Assembly (NCBI GenBank): GCA_004369045.1
Contig: ML213525.1
Span: 127,789-191,788 of the forward strand
Length of the DNA stretch: 64,000 nt
Direction of reading: 5' to 3'
Origin: Heliocybe sulcata
Lineage: Eukaryota > Basidiomycota > Agaricomycetes > Gloeophyllales > Gloeophyllaceae
How positions within the stretch are numbered: the first letter of the stretch is position 1; every line of letters starts with the position of its first letter. Made by a program: the position numbers and the translations under genes. Shown here piece after piece: positions 55,184-64,000 of the stretch. The notes beneath the pieces were generated by a model. It worked only from the letters and a program-made list of their open reading frames with translations, made no database searches and was not told the origin of the DNA.

Positions 55184-56590
55184 ATGACCACGAAGAATCT
55201 ATACCGCTTAAAGACGTCTATACAAACGTACGACTGGGGCAAGCAGGGCTCGACAGCGCTCGTCGCGAAACTAGCTCCGGGCTCTGTAGGGTCTGACTTC
55301 CAGGTCGACGAGAAAACGACGTACGCGGAGGTACGCGTTCACCTTTCAATACTTTCGACCTTCTATGATACTGACTATGCCTAGACGTGGATGGGAACCC
55401 ACCCTAACGGCCCAGCGAGCATCTTCAACACCTCACAAGCCCTCAAAGACCTAATCGAGGCCAATCCTTCCCATTTCCTCGGCTCAGCCTATCAAAAATG
55501 GCACAAGACCACCGAGGTCCCCTTTCTGTTCAAAATTCTCTGCGCTGGCAAAGCCCTCCCGCTCCAAGCGCACCCCGACAAGAAACTCGGCGAAGAGCTG
55601 TACCGCCAGGACCAGGGCAAGGGCGAGTTTGTTGATGCCAATCACAAACCTGAGATCGCTGTCACCATCGGCGATCCTCTGGAGGAAGACTGGGGCGAGG
55701 AGGGCGTCGCCTTCCTTGGCTTCGTAGGTTTCCGCCCCTTGGAGGAGATTAAGTTCTTCCTGTCCCATGTCCCGGAGTTGCAGCGCGCCGTTGGCGACCA
55801 GGGTGTCATCCGCCAGTTCATGGACAGCCCAAACAAGGAGACTTTAAAGCGACTTTACACGCAGCTCCTCGAGCGCGGGAAGAAAGATACGAAAGGCGTC
55901 GCGGCAGACGTCAACGCCCTGGTGCAGCGCATTCAAGAGGGCAAGGCGCAGCTCGGGCAGGAGGGCAAACTTGTATTGAAGGCGAACGAACAGTACCCAG
56001 GTGACGTTGGCGTGTTCGGCACCACCTTCTTCATGAACCTTGCAAAGCTCAAGCGTGGCGAGGCGATCTACTGCGGCGCGGACGAGGTACATGCATGGCT
56101 TGAGGGCGAGATTATCGAGTGCATGGCCGTCTCGGACAACGTCCTCAACAGTGCCTTCGTCCCACCAGAAGAGCGCGACATCACCACTTTCACCAATATG
56201 CTAACGTACACCTCGAGGCCCGTCACGGAGTGGGTATTGCCCAGGAAGCCTTATGAACGCGCGAAGAACGGTAAGACGCAGAAGTTTGACCCCCCACTGG
56301 AGGAGTTCAGCGTGTTGTGGACGGAGCTCGGAAAGGAAGTGGTTGAAGAGGGCGACGTCCTCGGTGCGAGCCCAGGTCCAACAATTGGCATTGTGACGAA
56401 GGCGGGAACAAGAAGCGGGGATCTGGCGACCGGGGAAGGGAAGGTGCGATTTGAGAGCGGTGGAGAATCTCTGGAAGTGCCGGTTGGCGGGGTCGTGTTT
56501 GCGGCGCCCGGTAATGACATTGCGGTGAGCGTGGTAGGGGCGGAAGGCTTGGCGGAGGTATGGTGGTCGACGTGTGATACGGAGGCCTGA
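55184..56590 (+). CDS. pmi40: Mannose-6-phosphate isomerase (type I)
   Basis: Zinc enzyme interconverting fructose-6-P and mannose-6-P, feeding GDP-mannose for glycosylation and walls. Two exons (55184-55330, 55385-56590), 450 aa, normal for fungal Pmi40. The N-terminus has LYRLKTSIQTYDWGKQG. Zinc ligands are visible as Gln and His in LPLQAHPDKKLGEELY, Glu in ANHKPEIAV and His in GADEVHAWLEGEIIECMA. The type I signature usually written RAGxTPK is here NVLNSAFVPPEERD, so the expected active-site Arg is displaced (see findings). Gene symbol after yeast PMI40. Confidence 0.95.
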
Positions 56591-56893
56591 GGGGAGTAGC
56601 ATAAGCAAAACAAATAATGTGTATAATCCAATAACAATGATCTGCGCCTGAGTTCAGATCGGATCCTTGCGTACCCCATCGACGATTCAGGACTGCTAGA
56701 CGCTCGTACGCACCTTGGGCCTCGAGCTGCGTGCCTACTCATGAGAGCCAATATCCAGCGGACGACCGTGAAACCGATTATATCAGAGTACAAGACGTTA
56801 CTTTTAGATACCGAGGGATCGCATCAACAATGCAGCACGCCCCTCATGCAAAATGGACACCAGCATCGTGGAAAGCGGACAACAATCTGCGTA
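56591..56893. other. Convergent spacer
   Basis: About 300 bases between the 3' ends of the isomerase and Dim1. Nothing recognised. Confidence 0.5.
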
Positions 56894-58077
<1,184 letters not shown>

Positions 58078-58399
58078 TGTTAGTCGTTACAGATGAAGAG
58101 ACCGAGCCAAAGGAAGTCCCAATATGAGGGCATGTGAGAAAAATATGTATAAATAGATTTCAATAGACAACTTAATATTTATTATATGTACTATAACTTA
58201 TAACCATCCTGCTGTAACGCCACAGTCTTTAAGTCAAGAGACTTATAGTAGTCCTATCCTGTGGTTTCTTCCGTTCAGTTTCTATCTCGCACGAACTCTA
58301 CGTAGGCTCAGATTCTCTGTGTCATCTCTGTTGCAGATTCGTCTTCTTGAATATTGCACCAAAGTACTGCACCCTTGCACGACTAATACCGTGTTCACG
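58078..58399. promoter_or_regulatory. Divergent promoter shared by dim1 and ade13
   Basis: About 320 bases separate two housekeeping start codons on opposite strands. AT-richer around 58140-58210. No single motif stands out. Confidence 0.5.
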
Positions 58400-60402
58400 A
58401 TGGAGGCTTTTGATACATATCAGACTCCATTGTCAAGGTATAAACTCGCGAGAGACGTACACTGCCGAAAATTTTGTAACGTGCATTCCAATGCAGCCGA
58501 TATGCTAGCAAAGAGATGGCACATCTTTTCTCACCTGCCGTACGTCCTCCTCTTCCCGGCCTATAATCGCAAATGTTCAAGATAGTGGCAGAACCGCTTC
58601 CATACCTGGAGGAAACTGTGGCTCAACCTCGCCATCGCCGAACAGGAGCTCGGCCTGACCCAGATCACCGATGAGGCCATTGCGCAGATGAAAGACAACC
58701 TTGTGCGTTCCTGCTCATGTTTCTCTGACCATGTTTAATATGACTCTCGCTATGCTCTTAGGACCTGGACCCCGACCAATTCGCGGTGGCAGCAGAAGAA
58801 GAAAAGAAACGGCGGCACGACGTGATGGCGCACGTCCACACCTTCGGCAAAGCTGCCCCCGCCGCGGCGGGCATTATCCAGTTCGTCGTGGCATGACTCT
58901 GATCACTGCATGCTAAATCTCGACCGCAGCCTTGGCGCAACGTCGTGCTACGTAACCGAGTAAGCAGCGTTCGCTCCCTGAATCCGTGAGGAATGAAGTG
59001 CTGAGACTGTCAAATAGCAACGCAGACCTGATCTTCCTCCGCACTGCCCTGAGCCTCCTCCTTTCCAAACTCGCCGTCGTCATCTCGCGCTTCGCCAATT
59101 TTGCAAAGCAGTACCGCGACCTCCCAACCCTCGGGTTCACGCACTTCCAGCCGGCGCAGTTGACGACAGTTGGAAAACGGTGTACGCTGTGGCTGCAGGT
59201 AGACGCGATGCGCAGGGTGCAGCGGGTCACACTGAATGACGCTTCTAGGAACTCCTCTGGGACCTGCGAAATATCAAGCGCGCACGAGACGACATCGGCT
59301 TTCGCGGCGTAAAGGGAACAACGGGTACCCAAGCTTCTTTCCTCACGCTCTTTGACGGGGATCATGACAAGGTGCGTACATCCTTCCCCATTGTCGGCCA
59401 CCTCTTAAGGATTTATACAGGTGGAAGCCCTCGACAAGCGCGTGACAGAGCTCATGGGCTTCTCCTACGCCTACCCCGTCACCTCCCAGACCTACTCGCG
59501 CAAGATCGACATCGATGTCCTCGCGCCGCTTGCCTCGTTTGGTGCCACTGCGCACAAGATCGCTACTGATCTGCGCTTGCTTGCCAATCTCAAGGTGCGT
59601 CTCCCTGTCGTTCATTCAAGACTTGGCCTTGCTGACCGTGGCGTTCGTGCAGGAAGTCGAAGAACCGTTCGAATCAACCCAGATCGGCTCCTCCGCCATG
59701 GCGTACAAACGCAACCCCATGCGATCTGAGCGCATCTGCTCCCTCGCGCGGCACCTCATGGTCCTCCACCAAAACGCGCTCATGACGTCCTCCGTGCAGT
59801 GGTTCGAGCGCACGCTGGACGATAGGTGCGTCGCCCGTCCCTGCTGCTACTGGTCATACTCACCGCAGCTCTCAGCGCCAACCGCCGTATCACCCTCCCC
59901 GAGGCCTTCCTCACCGCCGACATCGTCCTCACGACCCTCCAAAACGTCTCCGAGGGGCTTGTCGTTTACCCCATGGTCATCGCGCGCCGCATCGCCCAAG
60001 AGTTGCCTTTCATGGCGACGGAGAATATCATCATGGCCGTGGTGAAGGCCGGCGGAGATCGCCAGGAGGCGCACGAGAAGATCAGGGTGCGCCTCATCTC
60101 CCCACTTCCCTTCACAACATGCTCATGTGTTTGAATTGGGTGACCAGGTCCTCTCACACGAAGCAGCGCACCAAGTCAAGCACCTGGGGCTGGAGAACGA
60201 CCTGATCGAGCGCGTCCGCAAGGACCCGTACTTCGATCCCATCAAGGGACAATTGAAGGACCTGCTCACCCCGCAGAGCTTCGTCGGCCGCGCGCCGGAG
60301 CAGGTCAACAAATTCTTGAAGGAGTGGGTCGAGCCTGCATTGCAAGATGCCGAGTTCGCCTCTGCTCTGCAGAGGGGATCTAAGGCGGAGCTTAACGTCT
60401 AG
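58400..60402 (+). CDS. ade13: Adenylosuccinate lyase
   Basis: Purine synthesis enzyme acting on SAICAR and adenylosuccinate. Eleven exons: 58400-58437, 58497-58539, 58592-58702, 58762-58880, 58930-58959, 59018-59198, 59249-59371, 59421-59594, 59653-59825, 59876-60086, 60148-60402; 485 aa, the usual length. Start [20 protein letters not shown] matches fungal Ade13. Motifs: [30 protein letters not shown] (catalytic His region), [30 protein letters not shown], and the fumarase/lyase signature [14 protein letters not shown] with the flexible catalytic Ser loop. All junction phases agree. Confidence 0.95.
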
Positions 60403-60794
60403 GAAACGCATTGACCACGGAAATCTACCACCGTGAAGTGTACATAGCGTCAACAGGTGGTCAGAGAGTAGTTCGGGTCGTTTCGGAATGCATATATAAA
60501 AGTTCGGATTGCAGATGAGACAGACAGAGAGACCGGTACACTGACAGGAGTAACAACGAAACCTTTCGGGATGAAATGCTGACAAGGTACATTGGAGAGA
60601 TTTACGTGGCCCCGAGACGAACGATAGAATAGAAACCTCGACAGACACTGGATTAGGGTATGAATCCGAAGCAAGTAGTCGACAGGCGAAGGAGAATCGT
60701 GAGACTAAACCATCGATGTTTTGGTACAAATCCAAGGGAAATCGCTGTAACAGCCTAGTGTTGAAGATCGGCCCGACTGCAGAGGAAGGCATAG
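60403..60794. other. Convergent intergenic region, no gene seen
   Basis: About 390 bases between ade13 and the kinase 3' ends. An antisense frame overlapping the ade13 end is a shadow. Confidence 0.5.
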
Positions 60795-63700
60795 TCAGTA
60801 TCGCAGTGCATATAGTTGAGAACTGTGGACATACTCTCTGAGAGTGTCGTAGAGGAACTTGTAACTCCGAAGATTGCCCTTCAATCTACGGACATCCAAA
60901 CTGTAGGTGTCATTCAGACGATCTATGCGAGTCACCTCCACATAGAAGCGGACTTCATCGCCAATATCCTGGGTGCGATCACCGAACACCGCTTCGGGCG
61001 TGCCTGTCGAACTGGGCTCCTGGGTGTACGAGCCGTTCGATGTGGCTGAAGATTCAGTGACGTCATCGACAGACTGGTGTCCGACAGATGAAACCTGAGA
61101 GGACTGTCTGCGCATGAGGAGTCCTCTAAGCATTCCGCCTCCCGAGAAAGAGGAGTGCCCGGGCGTGGGCAGTCCGCGCTTGTCAACCTAGAATATCAGC
61201 GATGTCAGTGTGGTACTACCCAGGAGGCTTCAGTAGGACACGTACCCCGTTGGAAGCAGCAGTGCCGTGCATCGTGACAGCCGCAACACCTCCAGGACTG
61301 CTAGGTGCGCCGAGAGGTACAACGCTCTTCTTCCTCTTCGGCCTGATGCATCTGTACTTGAACTGGGTCTCGGATTGCACCTCAATACCCATACTCTCCA
61401 GGATCTCGCGAACATGCTTCATGACCTCGTCAGGATGACGGGTCGTAACCATCTCATGGTCAACGGCACCATGATGGATACGAATGGCGTTAGCCTTGGT
61501 AGATCCTCCACCGGACCTCCAAAGGTTGCGGATGGATGTGTCGACAGTACCTGAAGAGGTCTGGCGTGTACGCGGGGTGGGCGTAGCCGAGATAGGAGCG
61601 CCGGCGCCAGAAGTACCATTGGCTGAAGGCTGCATGGGAGTCTGGGAGCTCGGCCGGAACGAACTGGGAGGCTGCAAAGGTCGCCCTCTGTAGTCCCCAG
61701 CGACGTGAGGAGCGCCATGTCCATCGTCGCTGACGTCGAGAGAATCCCGATTCCTGCTCTTCGACCTGAACCACTGCATAACCTTGGCAGCCTTGCTGGA
61801 AGAGGCAGGCATACCAAGGCCAATGCTGGTTCCCGACCCGTTGGCATAGTTGGGGGTGGTTGGTGCGAGCAGGTCCGGCTTCTCTGAGGTGACGGCAGAG
61901 ACAGGACCCGGTGATCGCGAGAACGGCATGTCCTTCTCGTCTCGTGGTGTCTCGGGAGGTTGACGTCCCCGAGTCCTGTTCTTGATCGACGACCTGATGG
62001 GGTCCACCATGACAGTGAGCGTGTTCCTCCTTGTCTTCTTAGCGGAGCTATCTGACGAATCAGATTTGGCAACGGGCAGCAGCTTCTCGTTGTCAGGAGG
62101 AGCGAGCGTTGCTTGGAGGGTTGAAGGGCGCCTATTGGGCGTCGAGCCAGGCAAAGATTTCGTAGTCCCATTTTCGGAAGCATAGCTTGCCCCATACTGC
62201 GACATGTCTGATGGGACGCGCGAAGAAGCACCGTTCGTACCGGCACCGTCTGAGGCACCGAAGATCTTGCTGAGGCCCAGTTTGTCCACGGACATCCCCC
62301 TCTTGTGCCCACTGACTCTTGAGGATCCTGATGACTGCGACCCATGATGAGCGTGCTGGGAAGGCAAAGACTTCTCCTCTGAAGCAGATGCAGGCGGAAC
62401 GTGAGGACTTGTGAACGGAAGCGAGACAGCGGAGGTATCGGATACGGACGGAGGAACCTTCCGCTGGGAAGGCTCCCTGCGAGCAGAGGCGGAGCCACCA
62501 GTCGGCGGCACAGCAGGAAGAGGTTTGTGGGCACTGTCCGTCGAAGCCTTTCTGGCATGCCTACTTCGCTCGGGACTGGACTGACCATTCTGGTAGGGTT
62601 GCTCTTCGATCCTCATCTCCACATCCACCGGCTCCTTCCTCGACACCGATGAGGCAGGCTGCTGACTCTGCTCCTGGCCATTCTGTCCGTACTCAACCTG
62701 GATAGTATGGCGCATACCGCCACCTCTCTTCTTGCTGTCCGTGCCATGGCCATTCTTCGATGGCGCCGCGTCAGCCCCTTCCTCACGTCTCCTATTCGGC
62801 TGCAATGGTGCGTTAGAGATGACATCTTCCATGGGCGAACCAACGGCAGGCGAGATCTGAACACTCGGCGTATCACGGGACGGGATCTGTGCGAACGGAT
62901 CGTCGTCGAGCACCAGCTGGGAGGCTGTGGGCACCACCATAGCCGAGTTATAGCCTCTCCTCGAAGCCGACTGGGCAGAGGAATAGACCGCTTGATCAAC
63001 CGAAGTCTCATACAGGTATTCTGGTTGAGTCTGACTCTGCTGCATTGATCCGTTGCCGTGCCCGTCCCTGTGGGACCTGCTCCTGGACGACTGCGGCGGT
63101 TGTGCAGCGGCATCTCCCCTCTCGCTCTGGCTCCTAGAGATAGCGCGAGACTCGACCTGACCTGCCTGAGCAACCTGCCGCATCTGCCGCTGGTACGCCA
63201 GAAGCTTGAGTTGATGCTGTTCCATGGCAGCACGCTCCAAGTCCTCCACAGTCTTCGTGAACAGGTGCTGATAGGGCGCGAGCCACTCGTGCCGCATGAT
63301 GGTCGGCAGATCCGCACGACGCGCTGGATCAGCAACCAGCATCAGTGACAGCAGATCGCGAGCTTCCGGAGATATATGCGGTGGGAAGGTGAGAGTGGTG
63401 GTGACGATGTACTTGTAGAGCAGATTGATGTTATCGCCATCGGGGTTGTCCGGGTCGTCATCGAATGGCAGGTATCCTGCCAGCATGGCGTACAGGATGA
63501 CACCGCAAGACCAGATGTCGACGGCTGACCCAACATAGAGACCCTCTGATATGACCAGCTCAGGCGCTGCGTAACACGGCGACCCGCAACTCGTCTGCAT
63601 CAAGTCGTCTGCCCGGTGTTCAAAGCGGTTGGCGAACCCGAAATCCGTGATGATGACATTGCGATTGCGGTCCAGAAGTAGATTTTCGAGTTTAAGGTCT

Positions 63701-64000
63701 CGGTGGACGATTTTCTTCTGATGAATGTACCAGACTCCAGAGATCAACTGAGAAAATAGTTTGCACGCGTCCTTCTCCTTCAAATAGCGATGGGCAAGGA
63801 TGTGATCGAACAGCTCGCCGCCCGAGGCGTATTCTAGAATGATACCGATATATTTATCGGTTTCGATCACGTCATACAGACGGACGATATTGGGGTGTTT
63901 AAGGCTCTGCACCGGCAAGGTAAGACTGGACGAAACAACGAGCGATCGGATGGACGACGTACCCGTAAGACCTCAATTTCTCTCTCTATCTTGGACATCC
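60795..64000 (-). CDS. CAMK-like Ser/Thr protein kinase with C-terminal extension (Kin4/Kin1 type), 5' end outside window
   Basis: Exons on the minus strand: 63963-64000 (cut by the window edge), 61246-63906, 60795-61187; about 1,030 aa visible. The kinase domain is N-terminal: ERE-IEVLRSLKHPNIVRLYD, hinge EYASGGELFDHI, catalytic loop IVHRDLKLENLLLD, IITDFGFANRF, CGSPCYAAPELV, then PFDDDPDNPDGDNINLLYKY, an insertion typical of fungal Kin4-like kinases. The middle 600 residues are disordered Ser/Pro/Gln-rich. The C-terminal part has DEVMKHVREILESMGIEVQ and QFKYRCIRPKRKK, then a last exon with IGDEVRFYVEVTRIDRLND and VRRLKGNLRSYKFLYD, resembling a KA1 membrane-binding module split by a linker. 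Likely roles are polarity or spindle-position control; the exact orthologue is not certain. The Gly-rich loop and VAIK Lys lie beyond the window. Confidence 0.88.

Noticed and set aside
55143-55187. Upstream ORF of 14 codons whose TGA overlaps the isomerase ATG (ATGA)
   Set aside because: The TATA box at 55130-55137 is only 6 bp before this ATG, so transcription most likely starts downstream of it.
61419-62588. 389-codon minus-strand frame over the kinase tail
   Set aside because: Shadow of the kinase coding frame in GC-rich Ser/Pro-rich sequence; no motif of its own.

Overview
This window reads as nuclear DNA of a filamentous basidiomycete, most likely a mushroom-forming Agaricomycete (wood-decay type is my inference; the species is not identifiable from sequence alone). 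The reasons are densely packed genes on both strands, many short introns of about 45-60 nt with GTRNGT donors, protein families typical of the group (GH30 pustulanase-like enzymes, an Lcl3-type nuclease, a Mup1-type permease, Agaricomycete-only orphan proteins), and no bacterial-style operons. All exon boundaries were deduced by eye from reading frame, splice motifs and remembered family conservation. The phase of every listed multi-exon model adds up to whole codons.

Layout. 0.4-3.1 kb: AP-1 beta-adaptin. 4-9.5 kb: a tandem pair of 15-exon GH30 genes. 10.9-15 kb: a small two-helix membrane protein, a small Cys-rich protein and an RluA-type pseudouridine synthase. 15.1-19.5 kb (minus): a Ufo1-like F-box/WD40/UIM protein, a decayed or unresolved small membrane ORF, and Arp2/3 subunit ARPC5. 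20.2-21.3 kb: a lineage-restricted hypothetical, followed by an inverted-repeat element at 21.6-22.4 kb. 23.4-27.9 kb: an FAD amine oxidoreductase-like gene divergent from a Mup1-type amino-acid permease. 28.3-35.8 kb: Snf12/BAF60, a BAR-SH3 protein and Tah18 diflavin reductase, all on the plus strand. 36.2-40.3 kb: a large multi-exon orphan. 40.7-46.7 kb: two Ser/Thr-rich secreted, probably GPI-anchored proteins flanking an Lcl3-like nuclease, then an arylesterase-like propeller. 47.2-49.4 kb: a 2.2-kb near-perfect palindrome. 49.4-51.9 kb: eIF2D. 52.5-53.7 kb: a broken protein kinase, next to a 1-kb inverted-repeat element. 55.2-60.4 kb: phosphomannose isomerase, Dim1 and adenylosuccinate lyase. 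60.8 kb to the window end: a long CAMK-type kinase cut by the edge.

Most of the window is housekeeping: vesicle coats and membrane bending (AP-1 beta, BAR-SH3), actin (ARPC5), chromatin (Snf12), cytosolic Fe-S/redox (Tah18), translation and rRNA/RNA modification (eIF2D, Dim1, pseudouridine synthase), purine and mannose metabolism. The accessory layer is wall-directed: beta-glucan hydrolysis (GH30 pair) and wall/secreted glycoproteins.

The most unusual object is the palindrome at 47209-49373. It has arms of about 1,043 bp that are almost identical, a 78-bp unique loop, and a 6-bp direct repeat GCACAC at both outer edges. This looks like a recently inserted foldback element, and it ends 41 bp before the eIF2D start codon. 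Three other non-coding inverted-repeat elements (21.6, 49.7 and 53.9 kb) lie in the same window. No retroviral, LTR or virus-derived element was recognised, and no complete transposase gene is visible in any of these elements.
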